Position numbers and translations under genes: made by a program. The notes under the pieces were generated by a model. It saw nothing but the letters and a program-made list of their open reading frames with translations, did not search any database and had not been told where the DNA came from. A stretch of 64,000 nucleotides of DNA from Gonapodya prolifera JEL478 (lineage: Eukaryota; Monoblepharomycota; Monoblepharidomycetes; Monoblepharidales; Gonapodyaceae), in contig KQ965770.1 of assembly GCA_001574975.1 (NCBI GenBank), forward strand, positions 78,960 through 142,959, given 5' to 3'. Below are positions 1-12,344 of this stretch, one piece after another; the stretch's first letter is position 1; the number at the start of each line of letters is the position of its first letter.

Positions 1-267
1 GGGTTCAGTTCATGTGGTCACCTTTCATTTGTGCATCTGCTCTCTCGGTGTTTGAAAGCCGTTATACAAGGATGATTCAAGCCGCCGCTCTGCATCGGAA
101 TCGAACTGGACTGGGATTGATGCGTGATAACAGTTTCCATTCAGACTGGGATGGATATGAAAGAAAGTGGAATTCATCGATCGACGACTTGGATGGGATT
201 GAGCACACCGTAAGCTGGCAAAAGCGTTCAATTTTAGTGTTGGAGAGTCTTACCATCGTCACCTTTG

Positions 268-3200
268 ATGAATCAGCACGCGATTGGTCGCGGTTCAGGA
301 GGGGATGGAGGATACGGTAGGGACGGTGACTCCAACATGGTGGACTTCTTGCCAGCCGAAGCCGGGCTTCGCTTCTCCAACATGGTGCTACAGAACACAG
401 ATCCCGTCATGGTCGAGGCTCGCGGGCTCATCTCGTCGTGGCTGGAAGATGCCATCGCCGCACCAAACTCCCCCTCACCCATCACCACGCGGGGCAATCC
501 CCGCAAGCCGGCGAGCTTTTCTGGAATGGTTTTGCGACTCAAGGAAGAAGTGGAAAGGGAGTTTGATATCGGGAAAGGAGACGCTCGTCGGATACACGAC
601 GTGGTTGAAGCGGCGGTTGGGGACGGTGTGAAGACGCTCTCGACCACACAGGGTAGGGCACCGTGTCCAACCCAAGATTTACGCGTCTCAATTGAAGCGC
701 GCCAGAAGCTGGCTGCAGAGCGACGGCGTCGGCTCGCTCTAGAACGACAGGTCGAGGTGGAATCAAGAATGCGCGCACGGGAAGATAGGATGAGGCAAGA
801 GCGTTACACAATGGAATTAGAAGTAGCGCGGATCCGGTGAGAGACGTTGTGAGGAGACGTCATGCCGCTTTTGATGTGACCGTCCCAAACTCCACAGAGA
901 GGAGACCAGACTCGCCGAGCAGACTCGGCAAGAAGCGGCTCAGAGAGCTGCCGAAGCAGATGTCAATTTGGCAATTCGTCGCGTCAACGAGCTTCAAACT
1001 GCTAAGAGGCCTCTGCGGCCGCCTGTTACAGCCAAGAAGGGAACACATGTTCGAGACCCTGGACACCGTACGCTGCGCAAAGATGTTCTTGTTCAGAAGG
1101 AAGGAAGTGACAACTTGCCCCGGAACCCTCTGCCAGAGAGTCAAGATCCCGGAAGTTATCCAGAATCTCTGGAACGAAATCGGAAACTTGAGAAGAGCAG
1201 GGCGAAGGCTGAGGAGCTGTTCGCCGTTCACAACCTTCGACGACTGCGGGTGAGTGCTCCGTAAAGCCTGAACTATCTTGCGTGATTTCAGTGATGATGT
1301 TGAGTCAGGTCGCTCTACATGGCTGGCTTGATCTCATCCAAAGCCGAGAACTCTTGACACAACGCTTCACGGTACGTACGTCATCCGATAGCGCCAAAAG
1401 CGACCTTAACAGACGGCTTGTGCCACGTGTACAGGCTATCTCATCCTTCCGCCGTTTGTCCTCTGCGTTTCACACCTGGAGTCGAAGTCGCAAGAGTCGA
1501 GTGGGCGAGCGGGATGCTCTGAACGCCGCTCGCATTGCACGAGAAGAAGCCGAGAAGGAGGTTCGAGCGCTTAGGGCGTGGCGATTCAGTGCTCTGGGGA
1601 AATCGTTTTCAGGATGGCGTGAATGGTTAAGAGTGGAAAGTAAGTGTGCAGGCCCCATTCAACATCTTTTTTGAGATTGACAACCTTGCTTTAGAGGAAG
1701 AACGTGAACTGCGAAGACAGCATTCTGAGCGTGCAGCTAGGATTCAAGCGTTCTTGCGACAAGTCCAAAAAACCGCTGCGTTGTCGACCGAAAACCTTGC
1801 GGATCGAGTCGTACATTCTAGTGCGAGCACGAAAGTGGTCCAAGATGAACAGAATGTCGACAAGGGATCCTCGACGACCGTATCGGAATTAGTTGCCTTG
1901 CCGGTGCCTTGTGGGGCAGGAGAAGATGCTTCCCTCAAAGATGGAGGACAAACTATGAACAGTCTTGGTACTGGTGAATCGAAGGTGTTAGAGGAAGCCC
2001 CACCTACGTCAAGTACCCTCGCACCACCTTTCAAGCCTTCAAAGGTGGTACCCAAAGCTAAACCAAGAACGCGGACCAAAGTTGACGAAAATTTGGTCGC
2101 TCGTGGGTTTGCGAATGTTGCAACCGCGGGACAGGGGAATCTCACTCTATCTCCACTCAGAAATGGCACAAAGAGAAAACGAAAGACGAGCGAGACAGGA
2201 AGCAACTAAAGCGCGGAAACGCGAGCGTGAATTGGAAATTCAGGTGACTAAAATACAAGTGGAGTGTGCCATATCCTCAATCCCTATTATGTCGCTCACT
2301 TTACAGAGACAAAAGGAGAATGAATTGCACCGCCAGCAAGAACATGAAGACGCTGAACGAAAGAAAGCGATTGAACTCAAGAAAGCCCAACGGGAAGCGG
2401 AGCATGAGGTACCTCTTCTGTATTGCCGCTTCGAAATGTTCATCAGGCAACTGGCCTGATAATCATGCTCTCAAGGCTGCTCAACGCCGCCAAGCCGAAC
2501 TTCAACTCCGCAAGTCAAGAGCACTTCGAGCGACAAACTTCCACAGGGCACAACTTCTCCGACGGTGTGGTGTTTATCCTTGGAAAGAATTTCTTCTGCT
2601 CTGCCGTGCCGATTGTGCAGCTGCGGATACAATGAACGTTGGTCGAATGAAAAGGTGGACTTTCGACGCGTGGAATGAAAAACTGAACGAATTAAGAGAG
2701 GGAAAAGAAAAACAAGCTACCCTGCTCTACGAAAAGAATCTCCAACAATCGTTTTGGAAGCGATGGGCTCAGGTAAGCGGCACTGCATTTTTTTGGTGCT
2801 TAAAGGATTGATAGCGTTTGTTTCGTAGGCGTACAAGACCCAATTCTCCCTCGAATCTTACGCTAAGGAGTCCTATAACGCTCTTCATGCAAAGGCTGTC
2901 TTCCTTGCATGGCTCAGACAATCGCGACGAAAGAGATACGAGCGGATGGAACGAGAGAAGGCAATGATCTCAAGAGCGGATGAGATGGCTTCAAGGTGAG
3001 TTCTAATGTTGTGAAAGTGGAAAAGTAATGGTTAAAAGTCATGGTGTTTAGGGTTCTTCCACGACGAGCTTGGGTTCGTTGGCAAGAGTATGTCCTTGAA
3101 GCCAAGGAAGCAAGGTGGAAAGAATGGAAACTAAATGCAATGAGGAGCCGAGCAAAAGTGAGTGGGATGCCAGAGAGTGAACCGAGATCAACTCTGAACA

Positions 3201-3310
3201 TCTTATTCCAACATTAGGCAATACTCGCCCATTCCAAGCTGGAGCTTTCTCTTCAACGAGAATCAGTTGATTTGACTTTTTGTGGGCCAGAATTCTTTCA
3301 ATCTGTTTGA
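268..3310 (+). CDS. Sfi1/CCDC191-type W-repeat coiled-coil protein
   Basis: A multi-exon gene for a charged, helical protein likely to act at centrioles or basal bodies. Visible are an N-terminal segment with a short W-containing helix ('LISSWLEDAIA'), then long Arg/Glu-rich coiled coil ('RQKLAAERRRRLALERQ'), then about seven spaced helices with the Trp-x2-Trp or Leu/Phe-x2-Trp pattern of Sfi1-type repeats: 'AFHTWSRS', 'FSGWREWL', 'FDAWNEKL', 'FWKRWAQ', 'FLAWLRQSR', 'AWVRWQEYV'. Exons are joined by short GT-AG introns, for example near 840, 1370, 1640, 2770 and 3160. The last exon ends 'FFQSV' at a TGA. I chose ATG 268; 337 is an alternative. In animals CCDC191 and Sfi1 have such repeats and Sfi1 binds centrin. 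The family call rests on repeat pattern, not on a unique domain. The gene may begin left of the chosen ATG. Confidence 0.6.
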
Positions 3311-3495
3311 AATAATAAAATGTTCCACTCAAATCCTGACACCAAGTGTGAAGCCACTGAAACAAGCATCACTGGACAAGATTGGCAAGATTGAGAATAC
3401 GGCGGGAGTCCCAGTGGAAAGTGATACTTTTTTCAACAAAACCCACCTTCCTGCATCGCCAATCGAACGTTCTTCGCATCACTCACTCAGACACC

Positions 3496-4651
3496 ATGAG
3501 AAGAACATCAGCACAAGCAACCCACTACCACAGCAATGGTAATGAGCATAGCCACGATGATGATCATGAGCATGGACACGCAGAGACAGACAGTCAGCCT
3601 TCCTGTAACTGTGTAACAGCCCGGGAGAAGGCAGCCCAGTTTGCCCAAGAAATACCCTACTGGAATCAGCACCAGTTGGCTGCGGAGTTGTTCCACGCTC
3701 TTCAGTGTGGAACGAGTTGCCGCTATACCGTTTTAGAACCAGTGAAAGACTTTGGGGACACCTTGAAAGACGAGAAATCTTACAACGCCAGATCTTTCCG
3801 TCATCATGTTCTTGGATTCTTAGCGTCGACACCGGTGGTCGACGAGCTTGTTAGAAGCATTGCGATCGGACCGAAAATGATTCCTTGCGTTAGAACTTCG
3901 AACAAAGCAATGTGTTCTGGGATCGGACGACATATCCGATTTCGAACAAACGCTGCTGCTTGGAGCAGAGCATTGTTTTGACGTTAGATTCGGAATTTCC
4001 GTGCCCCTTTTGAAAGACTTTGCGGAGTGCAACCACTCCATTGTGTCATATCTCCTGAAACAGCGCCCTGAGCTCATTTCCAAGATTTTGGATACGCTGT
4101 GCATGACCCAACGGCACAACTCTATTTTTTATTCTTACATTGACAACATCATATCTTTGTTATTTGTCCTATTGACAACAGCGGACACGGAAAATCCGGT
4201 GGCAATCTGCTCTACCCTGACTGTGAGGAATGGAACATGCATCGTCACTCCCTTCGGGTCCGCGTTGCAATTCCAAAGCGTCTCGCACAGTCAGTGTTTG
4301 CCCAAGTTTGTGGCAATTTCTCATGCAGTGCCGGGGTTGTCGCATACAGAGAAAGGGGCTGCAGACCCACCAGCGCTCTCACTTTGTGTGCGATGTCGAC
4401 GCATTCGGTACAGCTCCCCGGCTTTTCAAAAGACAGATTGGAAGTGGCATAAGAGATATTGTGGGGTGGAGACCATACCATCACCGGAAAAGACAGTGTT
4501 AGGTCCTGGTTGGACTTCAAACGTTCATTGGTCGCTTCAAGGCAGCTCCCCAGCTGCAGTAGAGTCAAGTTCTGCAATGTTTCGGGAAATGCCTCTTCGC
4601 ATCGTGGATGACCCTTCTGCTCGGGCAGAGTTCGAAGCTGGCGTTGCCTAA
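3496..4651 (+). pseudogene. MYND-type zinc-finger protein, apparently disrupted
   Basis: The N-terminal part has a His/Asp-rich stretch ('HSHDDDHEHGH') and a helical domain. The C-terminal part keeps the second half of a MYND finger: 'LCVRCRR' followed by 'FQKTDWKWHKRYC', with the typical W-x2-H-x3-C end. The frame changes once near 3880 with no credible intron between the halves. The first Cys pair ('QCRGC', about 4335) lies in another frame from the second, and the middle Cys pair is replaced by Ser and Ala. MYND fingers are usually protein-interaction modules, often in SET-domain or ankyrin proteins; no such partner domain is seen. Either the gene is decaying or the assembly carries one or two indels. 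It sits 185 bp downstream of the W-repeat gene on the same strand. Confidence 0.45.
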
Positions 4652-4778
4652 AGTTTAGCGTCTGTTTTCTAATTTGTAGGGACATTTGGTATAATTTATG
4701 TACATAATGTATGTCGAGAGTCAAATTACAGTCTCGGAGGGAGTTTCATTGTGGAATTTGGCGCGCTTATCGGATCAT

Positions 4779-7700
4779 TCAAATTCCTTCCAGAGGCTCA
4801 CCCAAGCACGATAACAAAGCTTTCTTGTAGTCACCATATGTTCGATCTCTAATGCGTGAAGCAAGAGTCCTTCCAAACTTGCGGCGGTAGGCTACCTTGA
4901 CCCTTTGACGATCATCTTCAGCTCGGAAACACACAACTAATCGCGTGAGCTTGCGACTGTTAACAGGTGAAATGACACCACCACCGAGTGCTTCATGAAG
5001 CACATCTGAAGAGAAAACAAAAGGAAATCGACTTTGTGTTGTCAATGATCAGACACGTCATCTCACCAGCTATTGTTTCTCCTCGATCTATGACACTGCT
5101 CACAAGGACTAGAAGAGCCCTCGTGGTAAATGGCTCGAACATAAACTCTGACTCCACCACTTGGGGAATCGGAGTTCCGTACATCCTTTGATATACGGCG
5201 AAAACTTCACGGAGGTGGTGGTCGGGTCTGTACCAATGCACAAGCAGGCTTAAAACATTGAGCTATCGTGAGTCGTGACGAACACCAAACGCACCTTTCA
5301 GTGAGAATTCTGAAGAAGGGGACAGGATCCTTCCCCAGCCGAGCCTCTCCAGCAACATAGAGATCCTCTGCGTCTTTTATGGCATCGAGTCGTTGTGGTG
5401 CAGCTCGCCGATCAACCTAAAACGGCCCACTCTCGAAGTGAGGATCAATGCCAATCTCTATCGTATGATGGAACACTCACATTCATCACGGAATCAAAAA
5501 GACTTACGAGCAAACCATCCACAGCATTGTGAAGGTCAACTTCCAGGGCGGTACCAGTCACTTGCTGGTACGCAGATTTAATAGCTCCAAGATCCTCCAG
5601 CGTTGCACCAGCAAGGATCTCAATGATGATTTCATAGTCAGGCGGAAAGGATTGAACTATGGGAAAAACATTTATTTGTAAGCCGGAAGCCCACAGTTTC
5701 AATCCCCTCACTTGCTTCCCGGATCAGCTTTATGTGGTACTCCAGCAGCCCCATAGCGCAACCTTCGAGCAGTTGCAACAAATGCTTTTCAAGCCCACCC
5801 AGCCTGGACCTAATTGCACGCGCGGGCGACTGCCCGTGTATGTTCCTGAACGCAACCGCCACTTGTGCCATCTCATCTGGGGGGATCTTGCAGACAGTGT
5901 TCATGAGGAAATCCTTGTCTAGAGTGTTGATTGCCTTGAAGAGCTCCTCCACGTCTGCTGGATCTACCGTAGGAAGATCATCCAAATCGTCAAACAAGCT
6001 ACCATCCTGATGAGGCCACGTTCCCTCTGAAACAAGTTGTCCCGATAATGCCATGCCAGAGCGCGGTATTGTGCCGCGATGAGCTACAGCTAAACTAAGT
6101 CCAGTGTAGTCAATACTCTTGCCGCTTGCGTTGCTTCTCTCCCTTTGTCGTCGTCGCCCTTCACGAGTCCTTTGATCGGATGACTCGGCGTATGCCAGCG
6201 CCGCCACCGCATCATCTTCGTTCGGGCTGAGAGGTACATTCAAGGGAGGAGCGAGCATGTTTTGTCTTGTGGATATGGTTGGGAGGTCACGCCCGGAAGA
6301 TGTTGGGGGAGATCCCCTTCTGGTGGGATCCCGGGACGATACTGAAAGTGAGCGATGGCGGCGAGCGTGAAGGCTGTCTTTGCGTGGTGGTGCAGCAACC
6401 GACGGGCTTCGGTTGTGCCCCGAGGAGGTTGTTTCAGGATCGCGACTGCGGCCTCTGCGGACTGAAGTTGTGGTGGTGGTAGTCACTTCATGGTATGTCG
6501 TTGCAGGTATCGTTGTGGGAACAAGTGGTGCTGGAAAACGATTGTGGGGGACAGCCGTTCTCTCTGTGACACCTGACCTTCGCGATTCACGTGGTGGTTC
6601 ACGGGATAACGCTCTTTCAGATTCAAATGGCCGCTTCGCAAAGTGGGCAGGCTCAAAATCACCGTCAGCGTCAAATGTTGTTCGAGTGATGCCAGCCGAT
6701 CCATAAATCTGGCGGGGGTCGACAGAGTCTACCAAAGAGGATTGACGGACTTCCGCGGCTGCTTTTTCATATAAATGATCAAACTCTGTGATCCTGTCCT
6801 TTGTTGGGAGTCGAGTAAGAAGGAGAGGGTATCTGGAGGGAGGACGAGGACGGTCGAGAATCCCACGATTGAGCCCTTCAGCCGGAGACCTATCCCGCTC
6901 ATACACGCGTCCTCCACTCTGTATACGAGTGCCACCATCTCTGACAGCCTGCCCCTTTGTTGTGACCACGGACGGGTCGTCGATTGCATATGGCGCCCCG
7001 GTCAATGTGCCCACTTCTGACGACTCATCATCTGACACATGCTCGGGAGGAGAGACACCTTTCTGGAAACTCAATGGACGCTCTCTCTGGCGTCCACGAG
7101 CACCTGGTGGTTCTACAAAACGTTCTCGCTCCCTAGGCCGGACTGTGTCGTCTCGGGCAAGATATGGAGGGATGTCGGAGGTGTCGTTCCGTAACAAGAG
7201 CGGATTTGACCCCACGTACGAGCGGCCATCGTTGGAAAACCTATCGCGCGAACGTGCGCGAGTGTATGGAGCGTCCCGTTCCCCAGAGGTTGTAAGGGAA
7301 ACTGGTTGATTCCGCAATGAGGAGCTAGCGTAGGCCTGTCCCACACGGACATCGTGAGAAACTGTGCGGCGGTGGTTGGAACGGTTGGTTGGCGGGTCTC
7401 CGAGATTCTCGTGTGACCGAAGATGGGGCGACGGTGTATCATCTCGCTGCAGGTACGGCGGTACGTCCGAGGTGTCGTTCCGTGACAAGAACGGATTTGG
7501 CGCCACGTACGAGCGTCCGTCATTGGAAAACCTGTCGCGCGAACGTGCGCGAGTGGATGGAGCGTCACGGTCCTCTGAGTTTGTGAGATACTCGTCACCC
7601 TTGTAGTACGGAGGTTTGTACACTGTGCCATTGGAAAGTGGTTGATTCCGCCATGAGGAGGGTCCAGTGTAGGCCTGTCCCCCGCTGTCATCGTGCGAAA

Positions 7701-8103
7701 CTGTGCGGCGGTGGCTGGAGCGGTTTCTTGGTGCATCACCGAAAAATTCGCTTGGTCGAAGACGGGGCGACGGGGAACCATCTCGCTGCAAGTAAGGCGG
7801 TACGTCCGAGGTATCATTCCGCGACAAGTACGGGCTCGACGCTAAGGAAGGTTTGTCGTGGGACAACGCTCGGCGTTGACCAGAAATCGGTTCCTTTGCC
7901 CAGCCGAGATGCACTAGCTGATCTCCCCTTCCCGGAGACCGCGAAACGACTCGCGTCATGTTCTCCCTCCAGCCCGGCGAGACAGACCGTCCGCGTATGG
8001 AGTCGTCCGCGGGTATGGCGCGGCCATGGTCAAGCACATACGTTCGTTGTTCGACAGGCTGGAGAAAGGGGCTTCGATACGGGGATCGTTCACGCGCAAG
8101 CAT
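4779..8103 (-). CDS. Annexin with ~800-residue repetitive N-terminal extension
   Basis: Five exons (8103-5712, 5656 to about 5520, about 5420-5298, about 5255-5068, about 5003-4779) join in phase into a protein whose last ~330 residues are four annexin repeats. Repeat signatures include 'IIEILAGATLEDLGAIKSAY', 'DAEDLYVAGEARLGKDPVPF', 'LREVFAVYQRMYG' and a final 'YGDYKKALLSCLGEP'. Annexins bind acidic membranes through Ca2+ held by G-x-G-T loops plus a distant Asp/Glu. The loops here ('AGATLED', 'GEARLGKD', 'GGGVISPV') mostly lack that consensus, so Ca2+ binding may be weak or lost in several repeats. The extension is rich in Arg, Ser, Pro and Asp and carries a threefold internal repeat. Domain order resembles filamentous-fungal annexin XIV proteins, which also have long disordered N-termini. 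The start ATG opens 'MLARERSPY'. Confidence 0.85.
7150..7840 (-). repeat. Threefold internal repeat in annexin extension
   Basis: Three tandem units of roughly 100 codons sit in the annexin N-terminal extension. Each has a core 'RNDTSDVPPYLQRDD' (third copy 'RNDTSDIPPYLARDD'), followed in the first two copies by 'HRRTVSHD' and 'QAY' elements. 'TRARSRDRFSNDGRSY' occurs between units. The DNA of the units is also clearly alike, so the duplication is fairly recent, while third-position differences show it is not brand new. Ser/Arg-rich spacing suggests phosphorylation sites; that is inference. Confidence 0.85.
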
Positions 8104-9954
8104 GTAACCAAGGGTTTATGATGACAATCTTCGGGAAAGAGCGTGAATTTAAACCGTGATGGCTCAAGATTCGTGCGGTAACCACTGACCGACATGAATC
8201 AAGGCTCTTTCCGCCGGGGAGTCGAAGGCCGCCGCTTTCGATTCGATCGCAGCAGTCGTAATGTGTGGGGCGCTGTCGCCCCAACTTTGGGGGGGGGGTT
8301 CGATTAGGTTGAGAGTGATGGGCTTACGACTCAGCTCAGGTTCCGTTTTTGCACGTCCGTCCCTGTTCGACCCCATTCCGATTCGTCTTCGTGTGAAATG
8401 TACATTCGCGCGAGTACGTGCATTTCTTAATTCACAATACATTCAAATTTCCGGAAACCTAATTGTTCGCAACCAACCCCAACGATCAAGTACAGCTGCA
8501 GCTCAACCCGATCGCTCCCACCCCACCTCGTGCAAGCTCCGCAGGGAAGCATTGTGGTGCCAAACTTGTCTCTGCATAGTGAGCAAAACCCACTCCGGAC
8601 GACCGCGTCGAGTATGGAGCTTGCTACGGAGTCAAGACCAAGCAGTTTTGGAACAAAACCGCTCACTTAGCTTACGGTGGGAGAATTTAGCGAGCCTCAA
8701 TTGTGCTGCGACCCGAAGTTGTGACCTACAACCCTGTCGACGTTACCCAACACCGCGACGAGCCAACCAATTCCAGGTTAAAAGGCTAAATTCCATACCG
8801 AGCCACAAGCAAATGCTCTTGGACTTGTGAAGCAGCGGTTGCTTCTACTTGGGACGACCCATGGGACTCAGAATACCCCTCGCTGAAATGGACTTACGAG
8901 GACGTGAGCCCAAAAAGTGGAAGCCATGGCACCATCAAGGTGAGACAAACATAGCCCAGAGTCTCGAGACGCTACTAGCGCGACCGCGTGGGCGTCGGAG
9001 TCTTGGTTCGGCCTCTGGACGGAATGTGCAGCCCACGACACATTCCCTGCAGGGATACAACAAGCACATAGGCCATGATCGCGGCCGGCAGCGACCTTGG
9101 GTGACTTGCATCTGTCGGTGTTGGAAATCGCGAGTTTTGGTTTATACTGGTGATAAGTGGTTTGTGCCTGAGCTTAGCGTACCTCTTGTTCAGGTTCATC
9201 CCGTAATCAGCCGTAATCTCATTCTTTCCCCACTTCCCCAACGAATTTCTATGAGAGAAAAAGATGCCCAGAACATAGGCTAAGACATTGCCTAGGCCGA
9301 TCATTGCTTTCGCGAATCGTGCACCCGCTGCAGGGAATGTTGTAGCAGCCGAACTTCCCTGCAGAGCTCGACACATGTATCCGAAGGCCATGCGGACGCG
9401 CAAGAAGCTTTTTTGTGTATGCTACTACATTTTACTCACCAGGGTCATGTGAAAATATCCCCGCGGTGAGTGTTCACTGCGCGAAAACGATTGCAGAGCA
9501 CCTTTGGGGCGTCCCAGAGGGTCGCCAACGTCGGTCCGAGACACCGAATCTGGTCATTTTACACAAAAAAAAAACCATGTACAATGTGATGATTGGGGAA
9601 GAAGCCGTGCGGCGTTCGTTCCCAAATCGAGTGATTCCCCGAGCGTTAACGGGCGACCGAGAGCCGGCAGTCTGAGCACAACCTCCATCCAGGGTTTGAT
9701 CAAGGAATTCAAGGTCGGTATCAAGATGGATGCCACAATAACAATAATAATAGTCATAAAATACATAAGCCGAGCGATGAAAATGCACCTGCGAGGTCGT
9801 TGGGTGGTGACCACCGAACAAACCACACCGCACTGGGAACCAACACGTTCCAAACTCCCGATCCCGACTTCCGGGCAGCTCGGGTCGACACACTTCCCCA
9901 CCGCCACTTACGCACTCCATCACACCACCCCACCTCCCCCGCCTGCCTGCGCGA
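8104..9954. other. Gene-poor stretch upstream of annexin
   Basis: No complete gene is supported here. It holds the annexin promoter side, a 10-G run near 8289, a short A-run near 9566, and one weak protein-like fragment on the minus strand at 8975-9403 described separately. Open frames on the plus strand at 8261-8830 have no domain and no coding character that I can recognise. Confidence 0.5.
8975..9403 (-). pseudogene. Possible fragment of a sugar-transporter-like membrane protein
   Basis: The minus-strand frame encodes two hydrophobic stretches, 'MIGLGNVLAYVLGIFF' and 'AAIMAYVLVVSLQGMCRGL'. The first recalls the conserved segment of fungal GPH/sucrose-transporter proteins (typically 'G.GN..GY..G' after a 'CRAL' element; here 'MCRALQG' precedes it). 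The second also carries a 'CRGL' element, but in the wrong order for one protein. No flanking exon that continues a transporter could be joined. It may be a scrambled remnant or chance; the call is weak. Confidence 0.15.
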
Positions 9955-11738
9955 TCACCGCCCGGGAGGCTGGAACGTATACGCCACGGACCCCGCCGTC
10001 AACACCGTCCCCGAATCGACCGACCTGAGCGTATCAGTCCTCCCCGGCGAATCAAACGAGGACGATACGGGCGATGCGAGGGGCAGTGTGGGCGTCTGGG
10101 ATCGAGAGAGTCGCGTGGACATTCGGTCGAGTCCGAACCCGAACATGCGGGATGCGGGTGCAGGTGCGGGGGCGGGGGCGGGCCTGGAGGATGTGCGTGG
10201 GCCAGGTGTGAACCATGACCGTGCGGGTGCAGGTGCGCGGGCGGGTCCGTTTGCACCACCAAGGGCGCCACTGCCTGTACTGTGCCCACTCCCAAAATTA
10301 GCCCGACCCTCGGGAATATCCAACGAGGACGTGACGCTCGCGGGTGGTGGAAGAGGGGCAATGGGAGATACCATTGAGTGGTGCGGCGAGAGTGGGCGCG
10401 GGTGGGTGAGTGTTGGGCTGGGGATGTCGAGTGAGATTGTGGGGGGAGAGGTTGGCTGGTGCGCGGGTGGGATTGGGGGAGCGGAGCGGGGGGGAAGGGT
10501 GGTGAGACAGACCACGCAGGGAGGAAGAGGGCAGAATGGCTCACATGTCGTGTCAGAGGTTGCTGCGTGGCGGTGGTGGTGGGTCGGAGTGCGCGGTGGC
10601 ATGGGGGGGAGGGAATGAACCAATTGAGTGAGACGTGATAACGACACTGCCAGAACGCGTTTCGCGGGTATCACACGGGTCGCAAACAGATGACTGAGTG
10701 AAGTCCCGGGTACGTCACCGTCCTGAAATGACTTTGCCTTTAACTTGCCCATACATCCTCCACTCCCTCAGGGCGGGCCATCCCTCCCCCTTCGCCTCCC
10801 CCACGCACACAACAGCATACTCACAAAATCGTCGTCCCTCCTCAACAACCGCTCATTCACGCCACCTTTCCGCCCATTATCATCTTGCGACCCCGACCCC
10901 GCCCCTGCTCCCAACGCCTTCCTTCGCAGCAGAAAGACGGCCCCCAGGATGAGCGCACAGAGGGCGATTCCACCAGCAACGGCGACGGCGATGATTGCGG
11001 GCGTGGAGAGCGGTTGGGGCGACGCGGTTGAGGCTGAGGAGGCGAGTGTTGGGTCGGCGGCGGTGGCGGTGGTGCTGGTGGCGCGGGAAGGTGAAGATGA
11101 AGGTGACGAAAGAGTGGGTAGGGTGAAGAGCAGTGTTGGGGTGGGTAGGGGCGAGCGGCCGGCCGTGACAGTGTACGGCGTCGGGGTTGCGTTCTGTGGG
11201 AGGTTGGTACCGTGTGGGTGGGATGTTGGTTAGCCCACGCCAACGCAACGCCGCGTGTGGCAGCAGAGAGAGGAACGCGGCAACGTACAGGACTACAAGA
11301 ATCGTACCCCCTCCCTGTGTACGTGTCCCTGAACGGCGCTTGGAATGTGTTGGGGCACGAAGACTCGTCGATGAAGCACCACTGTGTGCGGAGTATGTCG
11401 GCGAGCGTGCGTGGTTGAATGCAGGAGCACGACACGACACGGGAGGGCAAACCGAGTCAGTGAGTAACAACTGGTATCAAAAATCTGGAAACGTGGGCGA
11501 CACGCACATTGCCGCTCGCCACCACGCCCTCGTAACACACAGACGTGCATGTGCAACCCTTCGCTGACTTCTCGCCACCGGCAGTTCCGTTTCCCGCTCC
11601 ACTCCCCTCGTTCCCCGCAGCTCCCCTTGTCCCCCCTGACCCCGTCGCCGTCTGAGTCTGGGCAAACGCTCCCCCCCAAACAACGCTCATGGTGATGGAA
11701 ACCGCAACGTGACGCGGGATTGGAGAACGGCGTGCCAT
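9955..11738 (-). CDS. Cys-rich single-pass cell-surface protein with mucin-like stalk
   Basis: Four exons join in phase. Exon 1 from ATG 11738 encodes a signal peptide ('VAVSITMSVVWGGAFA'), a Gly/Thr/Ser linker and 'GCTCTSVCYEGVVASGN'. Exon 2 adds 'WCFIDESSC' and 'YTGRGYDSC', giving a small disulfide domain with pattern C-x-C-x3-C...G-x-WC...C...G-Y-x2-C. Exon 3 gives a long Thr/Ser/Pro/Ala stalk (likely O-glycosylated), one transmembrane helix ('IIAVAVAGGIALCALILGA') and a basic stop-transfer 'LLRRK'. Exon 4 (10717-9955) is a Pro/Ser/Ala-rich cytoplasmic tail ending at a TGA. Topology is type I: outside Cys module, stalk, one helix, long tail. This suggests a wall sensor or adhesion-type protein, but I cannot name the Cys module. 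Introns are near 11510-11390, 11290-11180 and 10840-10718. Confidence 0.6.
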
Positions 11739-12344
11739 CGGGTGGGCATGCGGTTGGACGTGGGGGAACGGGAAACGACCAGCGGGCGGCTATGGTCACG
11801 AAAGGGTGGTGGAGTTTGGTACCGCCTCAGTCGCCGCATGCCGCACCAAATAGGTTGGGAATGGGAATGGAAGCAGGAGGAGTGGGGAATAAAGATGTCA
11901 TAGACATCAATGGGTCCCAAAATGTCAATTGGACCCGTCAAGGCAAAGCCCAGCGCGACTTGATGAAAGGAGTGAGAACGGAGTACACATTGATATTGAA
12001 AGCGTAAGGTACGATCGCGCTCACGGATTGGGGCTTGCGGAAGATGGTGCTTGGCTCTCCGGGAACTGAGAAAGAAACTCCCGACTCGCGAGTTCTGTCG
12101 ACCGGAGGCAATAGCAAATTGCTTGTAAACATTTATATAAACAGCCATCTGACTTGGCGTTTGAAAACATAGCAACTGAACACAAAGCTCGCACAACTCT
12201 TGGTGTTGTTGCGAGTTGCGACGGCTCCAAAACACCCCATCCACCCCCGATCCACAAAAGGATTTCTCCCCCGCAGCCGTCTTGCGATGACCACTTGGAC
12301 TCATATACGCCGCGTCCCCCGGCGGAACTACGCCTCGGACAAAG

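Noticed and set aside
92-125. tRNA T-loop-like GAATCGAACTGG near the left edge.
   Set aside because: No T-stem pairing and no box A at the proper distance.
8427-8666. Minus-strand frame with two CxxC pairs resembling a zinc ribbon.
   Set aside because: Only 79 codons, spacing fits no zinc-finger family, and it has no supported exon neighbours.
9800-10618. Long plus-strand open frame of 272 codons.
   Set aside because: It is antisense to the cytoplasmic tail and TM exons of the surface protein; GC-rich low-complexity sequence leaves both strands open.
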